A stretch of 25,669 bases of DNA. Source: Apostichopus parvimensis (Eukaryota > Echinodermata > Holothuroidea > Aspidochirotida > Stichopodidae). Position 1 is the first letter of the stretch. Each line of letters starts with the position of its first letter. Location of the stretch: NCBI GenBank assembly GCA_000934455.1, contig KN885997.1, positions 1-25,669 of the forward strand, given 5' to 3'. The notes beneath the pieces were generated by a model. That model was not told where the DNA came from and did not search any database. It saw only the letters and a list, made by a program, of their open reading frames with translations. The position numbers and the translations under genes were made by a program. Below are positions 1 through 13,000 of the stretch, one piece after another.

Positions 1-897
1 AAAAAAGTGCTATCAAAAAAGTATAACGCATGGTTCTATCATCGTAGCGTGCAATAGAGCGGATTTTACATGCAATCGACGAGCAATTGACCAATCAAAT
101 GGCTGGAATATAATTAGGTGTTGTATAAAACTATATATTAAACTAGTACTAAACTGGTACACAAAATCTGAATACTAAATTATGTCCTACACTAAACTGA
201 CTGTCATATATAACAGTATATAACAGTATATAACATTATATATAAATATAACGCTCTATCTATATAACTATAACACTATATATAGTGACGACACTTAAGC
301 CACGTACACTGCAAGAGGAACTGTTAGTGTGATTACTAAATACTAAACAACACACAGTTTGTACAATACATCAGATATAGCTCTATCAACAAAGGCAGGT
401 GAGGAGGACAGAATCATATAATAAACAAGTTTGCCAAATTAAAACAATCAATTCGCCTTGGGAAAACTTTGCACATATAATTATGTCAAAATTGGGTTTT
501 TAGGTCCCTCCCAGCAAATTGTGTGATGATTCCCATGTAAGCTTCATCTCACATAGGTGAGATCAATTTTTTTTATCCATATAGGAATATTTCAAATTTG
601 TTTTATTACACATAAAATATTTTCATCAGCATCTTATATATCTAGTGAGATCAGACAAAAATGCAGAGTCTTCATTTACAATACTAGTTTAGGTGGATTC
701 ATGTCTTAGCCACCACAAGATACTTAATTACTACCCAAATAGCAATATTTTATTCATTTTTATGTGGTCGTGGACATAATCGAGTATCCCATTGCAATGG
801 ATACAGTACATTAGATGTGGTAGTACAGTTTTAACCATTGATATTCTAATTGCCAGGTCAAAGTTCACAGATTTCTGTCATCTTCTCTTTCTTATAG
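1..897 (+). other. Upstream intron (3' part), no exon seen
   Basis: AT-rich DNA before the first recognisable exon. It should be the 3' part of an intron, because the exon at 898 opens in the middle of a Sema domain. I searched for another Sema exon and found none in the required phase. It holds an AT-rich TATAACAG-type repeat near 206-290, and a DR1-type AGGTCA-A-AGTTCA element at 855-867, about 30 bases before the acceptor. Confidence 0.6.
206..290. repeat. AT-rich short tandem repeat
   Basis: Three near-perfect decamers of the TATAACAG type lie at about 207-236. They run into degenerate TATA/ATAACG sequence up to about 290. This is simple-sequence DNA with no coding content. Confidence 0.6.
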
Positions 898-1050
898 TAC
901 ATTGTGGAACCATTCACTGTGGAGGGCTCTTCAAGGACTTATTCAAGTATACCATTCAAACATTTACAGTTGGATACCCCTGGACCTGTTTTGAAGGATA
1001 TGCCCTTTGACCTCACAAAGGAATACTTATATGTCATGACTGCCACAAAG
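898..1050 (+). CDS. MET: Exon a: end of Sema domain (first exon in window)
   Basis: 51 codons, phase 0 at both ends. The acceptor is pyrimidine-rich TTCTTATAG and the donor is GTAAGT. The peptide reads [10 protein letters not shown], then [10 protein letters not shown], then [10 protein letters not shown]. This is the last blade of a Sema beta-propeller, where plexins carry a very similar P-G-P-V-L-R-D-M stretch and MET/RON are more diverged. The Y-L-Y-V-M-T strand continues directly into V-Y-K-V of the next exon. Earlier Sema exons, including any furin site that splits the receptor into alpha and beta chains, are outside the window. Confidence 0.88.
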
Positions 1051-4000
1051 GTAAGTAAGAAATATTGTTGTTATTATTGAAAACTTGCTGGAGGCTAAAG
1101 GGAATCTATGCGTTCATGATGGCATATGTATGAGGGTGTATATTCTGGTGAGGGTAAGCTCAGTTCAGTACAGTTTATTTACTCTTGCATAAAGAAACAA
1201 AGGATCTTTACAAAAGTAAAGTCACTGTGACAGATTGTAAACTCAGTAACTCAAGAAATGCAACTAGGTTGAATTCACAAACCCTTCTCACAGAAATGAA
1301 CACAGGAACGCTTGAGGCGACCTGTTGCTTTGTTTTCTTACAAGGTTTACTGTAGCATGGTATGGGGCATGAGTAAATGTGTAGTTTTTTGTTTGTTTTT
1401 TGTATCACTTGATCCAACCCATTTACTATGACACAGCTTCATATTTCTTATAAAACTTTGGTTGGTGAAAAGTTAACATTTAGCTAAATTTGACTCCACA
1501 CAGGTGTATAAAGTGAAAGTCAGTACCTGTGCACACTATGTGGAATGTTCAGCTTGCGTATCAACCCATGACCCCAATAACTGTGGCTGGTGTGGTGGGT
1601 CTTGTACCACCAAAGCTGAATGCAGGATGTCAGGGCAAACTCTGGATTGGAATCAGAGTGTTTGCTCTCCGGCAATATTCCAGGTATACTTATGGTCACA
1701 CCCATGGTGTTGTTCCTATTTACATGTGTGAGACATACGTTCATCAGACATACTAGTTGTGTATGATTAAATGAATCAGTGAGAATGCGCTTGCAATATT
1801 GTGAAAAGCGAAATTATTTTTTTCCTTTCAAAGAATAACATTGTCCAATCAAAGCAGTCTCTACATTAAAGATCAAAGCAGTTGCTTTATGACAAAGTTT
1901 CCTGAAAAAATTGACATCATTATTTCAGGTTTGTACGTTCATAATGGCTCGTATTGCATTCTTTTGAACAAGATTTTTGAGAATAACAGCTTTCAAGTTT
2001 GATCGTTAAATTTGTGCAGAAGTGAGACATTTTCTATTACAAGATTGTATCCATATCAAACACAGTACTGAACTCAATCAAACAGAAACATTTTATATAG
2101 TGCCAAATTATGAACAAAAGTTTTTTCAAAGGCGCTATGAGACAGTTACATGACATTTAACTATTGTACGCTTGTGCAAACAGGTAATTTTTTAGCAGTT
2201 TCTTGAAAATATCAATAATCAGAGTGTTTTTGATACAGTTTGGAAGAATGTTCCGCTCTTCGGGACCAGAACAACAAAAAGAACAATCAGCAGAGGTCAC
2301 ACTGTGACACAACACAGTGTTGCAGATCAATTCCAATAGCAAATGATGTCAACTTTGTTTGGATCAAACTGGGAGACTTTGATCCAGTCAGGGATCATAG
2401 TTTGATCATGCTGTAAAGCGTTGGATCAAATTTGTTCCATAAATGGTCACTGAATCGAAGTTTATTCCGGTTCAGTAATGACCTTTGTATATACCAGGGA
2501 GTAAATCAATGTATGCAATGTACTGCACTATACTGTGTTAATAAATATGTCTGTGTATTTAAATGGTTTCAGGTCTCTCCTACGACTGCTCCCCTTACTG
2601 GTGGAACCATGGTTTCCATCATCGGTGACAATCTTGGTTTTCTAGTCGGGAAAGGTGTTCACATGGTATCGATAGCTGGACAACCCTGTCAAATAAATGT
2701 AACAGCCAGCAACCTCCACAAGTAATTATATGGCTTCACATGTTTTACTTTTCTAAGTCCCCAGCAGTGTCCCCTGTTTGTTTGGTAAGAAGTACCTATT
2801 TTCCACTTTTGTTTTTGAAAAGAACCCTGTTGGGATGTAAAACAGTACCCTTTTGTTGACAAAACTAAATAGTGTCCTGTGTTCGAAGTGCTATTTTTAT
2901 TTAAAAAACATTTTGTTGCAAATACCGCCGCACGTTACTCAGGAGGTGTTTGTTGCACAAAAGAAATGACTCAGTCAGGTCTGCCTTCATATATTCACAG
3001 CTTCATACATAGTTGAATACCCCTTGTTAAAACCATGTGGTTGCCCTCAATTTGGGAGTCATTAACTATTAATACTCACAGAGAAGCTTCATTGGCACAG
3101 AAATGAATGCTTCATATGCATTCCTTATGTTTAAATTTCATGTTTCCTCGTGGAATTTTGATGGATTAAAGTAAATAGGTTGTTGTTGTTCATTATCTGT
3201 TTTATCCTTTAAAGGTTGGATCTGGTATCGCCAGATTGCAGCAGATGTTAAACACAAAGTACAGCTATTACATACAGAGCTGTGTAATAACAACAAAGTG
3301 ATATCAGATTGAAGCTAGTCTTAACTTCAGCATAGAATTCCTTCCCACATTTCTCATGTATTTTTAATCTGTATATAGAGAAGATAGTTTCAGGATGATG
3401 GCAAGCAATGAATTAGTTTTGTACAAAGGTCAATGTAGAATGACTTGACCGAATGGATTTCAACCAGTCTACTTCAGGATATCCTCACTAGTTTTGTTGC
3501 AGGTGCTAAACAGAAACCAATCTTTATATAGTTGTGACCTCCAGAGGTCATTTAAAAACATATTGTTTTATAGCAGTACTACAATGTGCTCATGACTCTT
3601 TATGAGGTAAACTCATGAAGAGGTCGAATATATACCAACAAACTTGCTGAATGTCAAGGTGCCATGCAGCTTCTCTAACTCCTTTTAGGCCTAAAGAGCA
3701 GCACATTAATATGCACCCATATAATCTCATTACCAGACAAGCATTTATCCTAGTGTTTGACTATGTATGTAAATTAGTCTTCATTTAGGATTATAACAAT
3801 TAGCACTGCAACATACAAAGTGTCAAAGTATAAACAAATTTGTCAGTGCCTGGACCAAGTCTTCATTGGATGATGTTCCATGAATTAAAACCCTCAGTTA
3901 AATTGATCGTAATCACAATTAAAGCAATACTTCTCTTCATTTTGTTAAAAAAACAACAACAAAAAACCAACGATCGATATCAAACAACACCAAATGCAAA

Positions 4001-7000
4001 TAGTTGTCTGGTAAATTTCTCATCAATAGCTTGATGAAAATTCTTGTCAAATGTAATCGCCACATCTACCTCTAAATTTTGATTGGCAATTGAAAAAATG
4101 TAAACCGTTTAGAAGAATGGTTTATAGGTTCAGCGATGTAAATAATCAGTTTGGAAAGCTTTCTGGTTCCTTTTCCCAGTTTCAAGTTAGCTGGCTGTGA
4201 TTATGGCTTAACGTCCTTCACCAAAAAATACACTTGAACACATGTATGTGGAAGCTATATTCTGCAATTTGTTGTCTTAATATTACAATGGATGTTTATT
4301 ATATTGAAAAAGTCTATCAATAATCTACACAAATATTGTATATTAAATCTTGATTAACTACACTTTTATATCAGACAAACATTACTAGTGCTACTTTGCA
4401 TATAAGAATCAAGGCTGAAGTTGTTATTGTCATGAACAATTTGATGATAATTTTCACATAATTGCAACTTTTTGGACAGGAACGAAAACTTGATAACATT
4501 CTTGAAAATCATGGTTCAGTAGTATTAACTTAAGGAACGTGGCCATGACAACCAACCAACCCCCATTTTAATGTTTGAACTCATCAACCTACATTAATGT
4601 TCATTAAATGTTGATAACATTTGTATTTATTTCTGTAAATAGATTTACTTGCGCCGTGCCTGCAGTTCCTTCCCCTGTTCAGGGAGATGTAGCTGTCCAT
4701 GTGGATGTACATGACCCAAATGGTGGCTTTCACATCACAGGAAATGCAAGCTCACCAGCCAACTATAGATTCACTTTTGCTGTGAGTGTATAGAGGAAGG
4801 ACACTTCCTAATTGCAATGATTGAGCAGTATATTCAATAATGGATAGCTGAGTAATTGTTCCTGGAGAGAGTTTTAAAGCAACTTTCACTTTTGAAGCGA
4901 GATTTGGGAATAACAAACACTGATGTGAAGGGAAAACTGTTTTGTGCTTTTAAAGTTTAAATTTAGCTGCAGGACTGTGATAACACATGTTTAGTGTTCA
5001 TGTTTTTACAATTAACATGTGATTATTCATAATGCAAGGCGAGTTTAAAGTAAAAACGGACCATTGTGGTAGCTTCATATGTGCAAAACATATGTTTATG
5101 TCGACCGAAAATTGCATTTGACTGGATACAATAATAATGTTTGAATAAAAGAATCATGGGTTAATTTGGCAAGAATTTAATTTTCAGAAAGTTTTCTGTT
5201 TTACTCCCTTGGGTAGTCAACAAAAATACTGTTACTGCTTTCATCTACACCATGGTCATGTCCTGTTGGCACATTGCTGTTTTCTTTCTACCGACCATGC
5301 ACTGTGACTTACTCCCTTGAAAAAAGAAAGGGTGCATCTGGTAAAACTAGTTTACATGGCAAAGAACCATAACTGGAGTGAGGGATACTAAGATATTAAC
5401 AACCGACAATCTAGAATATTTCCTCTGCCAAATAAGTGTTAGAATGTCTGTTACTGGACTATCTCTCTAACTTGAGTCTTATAAGTAAATATATCATAAA
5501 CATTCACAAAGTTATGAAAGGATTTTCATTTTTGGAGATGGATGACTTGACTGGTGAATCATTACACATATCAAATGTTTAAGCCCTTAGTCAACTCATT
5601 ATACATTTTGGCAGACTTATAAAAGTGTCATTCCCAATTTTGATTTAATCAATTTTTAAGAAGCGACGGGGCTTTTGCAAATTTTCACTTTCTTTAGTAC
5701 CATTGATCTTATCCTTAATAGGAGCCGACTATTAGCTCCTTTGAGCCTATGAATGGTCCCTCATTGGGTGGAACAATTCTCAGTATCCGTGGTAACCATC
5801 TAGATGCTGGAAACACGCAGACAGTATCTGTTGCTGGGAAACCATGTGTGGTAACAAGGTAATAAAAGAGTTGTCTGAATTTTGAACTGTCATTTTGGAA
5901 AGTTGACATAAGCCATTAGACTTTGCTTTGTACTTTTATTGCATCCCCAGACCAGGGTTACACATTGATGAAAGAGGGAGGGGTCACAGGACTACAGCCT
6001 CGGGGGCAATGGGTCAATCAGTGGGGCCCAAGAAAATATGGGAAACAGAATGATGTAAACCCATTTTCATAAACAAGTGACATAATTGTCTGCTGGGTCT
6101 GACCTGGATGTCATGTGACACTGCTTGTGGCAGCAAACAATACTCTATATTTTTTCAAGTTTCAAGTTTATCTGTACCATCATCATTAATTTATATTTTA
6201 TAACATGATTATGATTAATTAATATACTTATATATAATAAATGATATGCAATAATCAGTATATATATATACATATGATGGGTAGAGGAGTCAGAGTAAGC
6301 AAAGCTTTTCGAGTCTGACCCCTTACAATAAAGAAAGGAAAAGAAATAAAGAAAAAATAATTAGCAATGTGCTAATTACAAAAGAATAACAGCAACATTT
6401 CAGATTGGCCTAAATATGCATATAATTATATGTAATATGAAGTCGACATCAATTTTTTTCTCAACCTATTTTTAAAAGTATATAAAGTAATATTCAATGT
6501 GGTTTATCGGCTTGCAGTGTGGACAATCAGCTCCTGATATGCATCACCTCTGAAGGCCAGGAGAACACCTCTGGGAAGGTCACCGTCAGATTCGATACTT
6601 ACACAGCCACCTCCAGAGAGAAGTTTACCTACTCCCAGGACCCATCTATCTCGTCCTATAAACCGCACGGCAGCATCGTTAGGTTCGTAATTTACGTCGC
6701 TTGACAAAATATTCCTCGTCTTCTAGTTGTGGTTTTGCATCATTTACAAATATCCCCCAAAACGGCAGAATTGATTGATTGTTTTTCGATGGGGCATTTA
6801 CATCGTCTTTGTCATTACACATAAATAGCATGTACAATGGAAGTTAAGTACTTGCAAGAGGAATGACATTAATAGCATGCCAAAGTGTCATTGGTTTGTT
6901 TTTTTTCCTCAAAAGCTTGCAGCTGATTTATAGTATGCCACAGTACATGTTTTAGCTGATGTCACATAACCTGTTGAGCATAGGATACGATCAATTGTTG

Positions 7001-10000
7001 TCTCTTTATTTGATGTCATTCTGTCTGTTTGTCCACAAATTACATATTCTGCTTCTCTTATAATCTTTCATTGGTTTTATATACACATGCAAATATCAAT
7101 CCTTAGTTGTTAGACTTTGATTTGAGATGTTTAGAATTTACTGATTTTGCATCGTGAGGAGGGGAAGTGAGGGAGGGACGAGGGGGGGGAGGGGGCAGAA
7201 GCTGTATCTTGTCGTTTTTATCTGAGAACATTTAGTAGTATTTTGCTTCCACAGAAGTTGAAAACATTTACTCATAAATATTGATGATTACTGAAGTTAT
7301 GTAAAATTTCTTTGGATTTGGGATCATTGTCTGAACACCCATTGATGAGTGCAAGTTATTGAATATGAGCCTCTGCTCTACTTTGTGTATTTTAGACAAA
7401 GATCAGCTCTCAGTGCTATGTTACATAATATGATATTGCCTGTTTCCCTTGTGACTTCTAGTGGAGGAATTGTAATCTATGTGGAAGGACACACGTTTGA
7501 CTCTGTACAAACCATGGCACTAGTTGTGAACGTTTCATCGTCATCTCTGCTTTATAAAGGGGTAAGCAATCTCCTTATACATATTACACATAAAGACAGA
7601 TGGTTAAATGTCAATTCAACTTTAACATTGGCTAAATGTCAATAATTATCTCTGATTCTTTGTGAGATAAGCTTTAATGTGCAGCAGTTTTAAAGTTTAA
7701 CTGCTACTTGTTCTGCACAACCAATCACAATGAAGATAGAATCTGTTTTTCTACTCTTTACTGTCTCACAAGGTTTTGATTGCTTCCTTTCGCTTGCCTA
7801 GTCATGAAAATGACACTCACGACATGTTAGGTTCTACATCGCTTCATTTCATGCTTCATTTAATTATATTGGGATACTCTTGAATGGCAGAGAGATCCAA
7901 GTGACAAAAAGGACCTATTCTGCCATGAAAGTTCAAGTGTTTGTGACTCGCGGTTCGCATGGAGTCAAAGAGTTTTGAAAACAAAACGTGTGGTATGCAT
8001 TACTCCATGCATATGATCAGGCAATTCAGAATCGTTATGTGTTTGCCAGGATAGAATCAATTCATTGCACTTCAAATAGCATCTTTGGTGAAGAGGTCGA
8101 AATCATCATACATTCAGTTCAAATTTTTGAAACTTCAAGAAAATACATAATTTAATTAAGAAAAGAATTATATTCTCTCCTCTATGACACAATGGTGATG
8201 AGATTTTTTTATTATTCCAGTGAAACAATGAAATAGATATTATACCATCCCTAGTGTTTACAAAACCATTTTTGGAAGGTGGATGTATCTTTAAAGTTAT
8301 ATATATATATATTTATACCTGTGTGTACAACCTTGATCATATATAGATAGGAACTTTAATACACAGGGGTTCATGTTTGGCTCCATGGTTTAATTTCCTT
8401 TTGTTTCAAACCAGTTTCATTGTCTTAGCATAATACCAACCCAGATCAAATGCTTTGGAATAATTCTTTGAAATTTAGGTCAGTAAATGATTACTTGCAT
8501 TATGAAAAAGTCACCCTCCTTGACTTTACCTGGATACACTTCAACCATTGTATGTCAAAGGAAGTTGCCCTGTTTTTAACCCATAAACAGGAAACTTGAG
8601 GTTATTTGTCTGATGTATGCTTAAGTCAAGTTCTTAAAGCAGTAACATTCCTGAGACATCCTGACATTAAAGAATGTCTGGACAAGACAGTAGTAGATCA
8701 TGATATAAAGCTTTAAGCATCACTTGTGAATTGAATAACAGTCTTGTGAGGTGAGTAAGAGTTGGTCTTACATAGTGAGGTCATTAAGATTGTTCATGAT
8801 AATAAGATAATATGATAATAAAATGTTATATGATAATAACATAAAAAGATGATAATATGATAATAAGATGTAACAAACACATTAAGTGAACTACCTGTAT
8901 TCTGCTTCCTTTGTACAAGAAAACAACCTTTATTTTTAAAGTTATCATGGCAGGCTCATGTTGTACTTTGGTCTAGCCACAGGGCTGTAGTTGAGTCAAA
9001 CAGATGCAGGTCACGATCCGAGTCCGAGACATGTCCAATTACAAATTAACATAAGCACGAGTTCAAGTCCCAGTTCAGAGAAATATTGACTAGACTAATA
9101 CAACGTTGTATAATCAGGACTAAACTTACACACAAACCACATTTTTGTTACAATTGGAACATAACCTGAACATAAGCATTTTGATACTTTAAATTCAAGC
9201 CTCATTAAAATGGGGGAGGAGGGGGGGTGGGGGTAAACTGCAAACATGTGCATTTGGGTGTTTATTCCCCAACTATGTCTTTGTTCCTCTGTCATGGCAT
9301 GCAATGTTATTACAGATCTTGTAACTCTTGCCAATCAAATGGCCATTGGGAAAATTATATGAGTGATCACGGTCATGCCTGAGCCTCTTGCAGTTGGTTC
9401 TTTAGTAAAGATAATATTAACATACACAGGAGCTTTGAGTGAAAAAAACAGCATGTGTTGATTATAGTGAAAGTTCAGTATATCTTTTCCTGTCCTTTTT
9501 TTTCCTGATGTCATATGTTTCTATTCTATGTCATTGTTCATTGAGAGTGAACTGAATGTGTGTTTTAGGTCAGGGGTCGACAATTCAGACTGATTCTTAA
9601 CATTAACAAAAGATATATTACAAATCAGTCATGAGAATAAATCTGCATATTTGAAGGATTATGTTTCCAGAGTTCTGTGCAGCAGGTATATGCAGTATAG
9701 CCTGATAATTTATGTTAGTTCTCTAAATAAGCATTACACATTGACTGTTTTGTGGACAAATTCCTGCCAGCTAGTAAAAGTTTAATCTGTTAACATGAAA
9801 CAAAAACAGTTATTTTAATATACCTTAAGAGGCATGCCTAAAGTTGTACCATTCTAAAGCAATTTATTTGTAACTTACAAACTAATATTTCCTGCTTATC
9901 TTACTAGTGCATTAAAAATATATATCTATTGATTTTGAAAGCCAACTGAGAAGTAAACTTCCATTCTAGTTCCAATAGTTGAGTGTTATAGCCTGCATGA

Positions 10001-13000
10001 ATGACTGTGTTTTATTCCTTGCTGAAGGCAAAAGAAACATACATCTGATTGTGATGTTGTGTGTATTTGTTTGTATTTGTCATATGCCGGTATATCTTTG
10101 TGTGACACTGGCTTATAAACACAGTAACACACAATAATAAGAAAGTAGTGGTTGCAGTTCATAGTTGCTATGTGGGTCCACCTTAGTGAGTACAAGAATT
10201 TTTTTTGTGGAGGCCAAGGTCAACAGAGGTCAAAGTCTTAAACCTTGCAAATATGATAATTCCAAAAGAAAAGCGTGGAATAACTTCATACTTATATGCA
10301 GTTCCACGTGAGTGAGTACAAAAACCCTGTTGTTTTCTGTAAAGGTCAAAGTTTATTTAGGTCAAAGTGCTAGAACCTTGCTATCAATCAACACTGGTGA
10401 AAACTTGACAATCTTTTGTACAGTGTTTGATTAAAATATTATCTTATAAAATATAGCAAGGAATCACTTAATCTGTTAGATTTCTGTTGTGTTTTTGTGT
10501 TTCCGGTATGCATTATTATGACTGAATTGTTTTCTGTTTTGTTAGGCTTGTAAGATCACATCTGGCACCAATGCAGATTGTTTGTCTCCAGACCTGACAT
10601 CAGCACAGTTGGAAGTTGCTTCTGAGATGCCAGCAACCCTAGCCTTTGAACTCAATGGGGTCATGATTTCCGATCCGGGCACTTTCGTGATTTATCCAGA
10701 TCCTATCGTGAACCAGTTGCAAGAAACACAAGAGCATGTGACAGGCTCAAACATAATGATAACAGTAAGTTTCTCGAAAAGAAACAATTATTAATATAAT
10801 AGTCTTTTAATTCAATCAACTCTTTTTCAGATTGATCGCAAAGTGTAATACAAAGAGACATAAGCCAGCTAGTGTTGTCATATTTACAGCCAAGACTGCT
10901 TAAACCAGGTAGTGAAATTTTGTTTTAAGGAAAATAATCTTTAATGGTCACCCGAGGTCAGGGGTCAACAATGTATTCCCATTTTTGTAATAGTGTGAAG
11001 GGTTTTAAACATGAGTTCCTCACAAAATAATTGTCCCTCGACCCAAACTGGCTCTTGACTGCCCCTGATCAATAATCAGAATATTACATTTTGACCTCAA
11101 AAAAGTAATTATACTAATTAAAAAAAAGGAAAAAAAGAACCAACACACCATCCAGTATGCTTACAAGAATTTGTAATTTGTTCTTTTTCAGTTTTATGGC
11201 AAGAATTGGCCTAAGATGAATTTATCCTTTATATTGAGGAGACATTTAGTATAGAATAGACACACACTCTCTCTTCCTACACTTGTTCATGTCATATGTG
11301 AACATTCTCAGAGTTTGTAAATGTTTACCTTTGAGTTTTCACAAAGAAAGGGCTCACACCTTTCTATCTTTAATATCTACCCAAAGAGGGACGTCAAATA
11401 CTTTGAGAGAAATACAAAGATTCTTCTCTGTCTGTTGTAATAATGAACCTGTATTTGTCAACAACAATCCTTCATTTGTTAACAAAGAGCTTAATGATCA
11501 TTATTGTTCCATTTTCGTCACTATTTTGTTATCTTGTTATGTTTTATTTTCCTTTTTCCTGAAGGGAGTGAACTTCAAACTATCTGACTCACTACCAAAT
11601 CCGTCGATCTTTGTTGAAGGGAAGCCTTGCAGGGTGACGTATATCGATAATTATGAGATCCAATGTTCTCTGCCAGATTTGCCTTTCCAAGAGTCTGGGG
11701 ATCAGGGATATTTGGTTGAGGTACTTATTCCAAAACAAATTTTTTAACATTTGTCTTTCAAATATTTTTCTTTAAAATTTTTTTTTTTCAATTTTTTTTT
11801 TCAAATTTGTCTTTCAAATATGCTCTTGTGTCTGATTTTCCTAATGTCCAAATGCTTAGATCAAACTGAATGAAGGTAGGTTAGTTTCTTGAACCTCTTT
11901 CTGGTGACCTGATTCCCTTCATGAGAGTGAAAGTACTATATCTCTCTCTACAATTTCAACTAATAGTTTCCTTCTTCTTTCATATTAAAGCATCTCTGAT
12001 CACTTTCAATATCTGTGCCTTTCATTTGATATGTTTTTCACTTCTGTAAGTTTCATTTGGTTAATTGAAAATTATGGTTATTGTTAATGGTATATGAAAG
12101 TGGAGGAAGCAAATTAAAAATGAAAGTAAAAAAAAATGAAAACCATATAGAAAGAATTTGAAAGGCAATGATATCAATTCTCAAGAGTATAATAATGCAT
12201 TTTATTTAACCGTTCGTAATGTGGTATGTATATGTACCTCACTAACAGAATACTTCAACAGAGATATATTGATGTAATATAAAGAGTAGTAAAACAAGTG
12301 AGAGCCTAATTTAACAACAAGTAGAGTAAAAGCTTTCATAATGTTGTAAGTTCTCTACTCTTTGGGGATATTTTTCAGCTACTGTTACAAACAATTAAAA
12401 TAGCTCTTAATTTAGTTGTTCTATAGAAATAATTTAGGTTGTTAAGTTTAAAGAACATTAAATTTGTTTTTTTCATTCCACATGAATTTGGTTACAAACC
12501 TGAGTGAGCTAAAAATTCACATTAAACTCAGCAGAGCAGTAACAATGTGTTACCACTTTCATTGCACATATGCTGTGTCTGTAGGGTCAAACTGAACTAC
12601 ACATTTCCTATGTGTTTGGCTGTACTCTCCTGAAAACCTATTGTCAAGGTTTTCTGATATAAATGGATTCAGTAGTGACCCTCTCAAGAAGCTAACACTG
12701 AATTATGCTTTCTGGTTTGATTATTGATGAAGGCATTTGAAAACTTAACTATAGGAAGCCCTCCCCCTTCCCCAACATCCACCCCCCATCCAAAGGAAGT
12801 ACAGAGGTAATAAATAAGAATGTAAATTCTTATACTCATGGACATGTAAGCTTTCCTGTATGAGCCTATTATAACCTCAATCTCATGTGTTCATTTTGAT
12901 ATTGTCAGACTTATTCCCTCTTCCAGGAAACCAGAACAAGCCCTTAATCTGTCTTGTAGAGCCACCGACCATCCATAGATACGCAGCTATTGCAATATTC

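Larger units (their letters stand above)
1684..2572 (+). other. Intron between PSI and IPT1 exons
   Basis: GT-AG intron of 889 bases. It holds a minus-strand LINE 3' fragment at about 2060-2342, and a cluster of four GATCAAA/TTTGATC words at 2362-2430. No plus-strand coding exon was found. Confidence 0.75.
7562..10545 (+). other. 3 kb intron inside IPT3
   Basis: GT-AG intron of 2984 bases. It contains a GATAATA-rich patch (8796-8871), a degenerate GAGTC-rich stretch (about 8990-9080), a G-rich tract (9212-9233), an AGGTCAGGGGTCGAC word at 9567, and a two-copy 126-bp tandem repeat (about 10140-10391). No coding exon is needed by the reading frame and none was seen. Confidence 0.7.

Noticed and set aside
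354..397. Possible earlier Sema exon between CACACAG and GTGAGG
   Set aside because: The next exon opens in phase 0, and in the only compatible frame this 44-base stretch has a TAG stop. It also shows no Sema resemblance.
2157..2342. Minus-strand 61-codon frame as a small gene
   Set aside because: Its sequence pattern is the tail end of LINE reverse transcriptase, so it is annotated as a mobile-element remnant.
11283..11564. Open extension upstream of exon i as coding sequence or alternative start
   Set aside because: The frame is open by chance. The peptide is low in IPT character, and a good acceptor at 11563-11564 joins the conserved part in frame to exon h.
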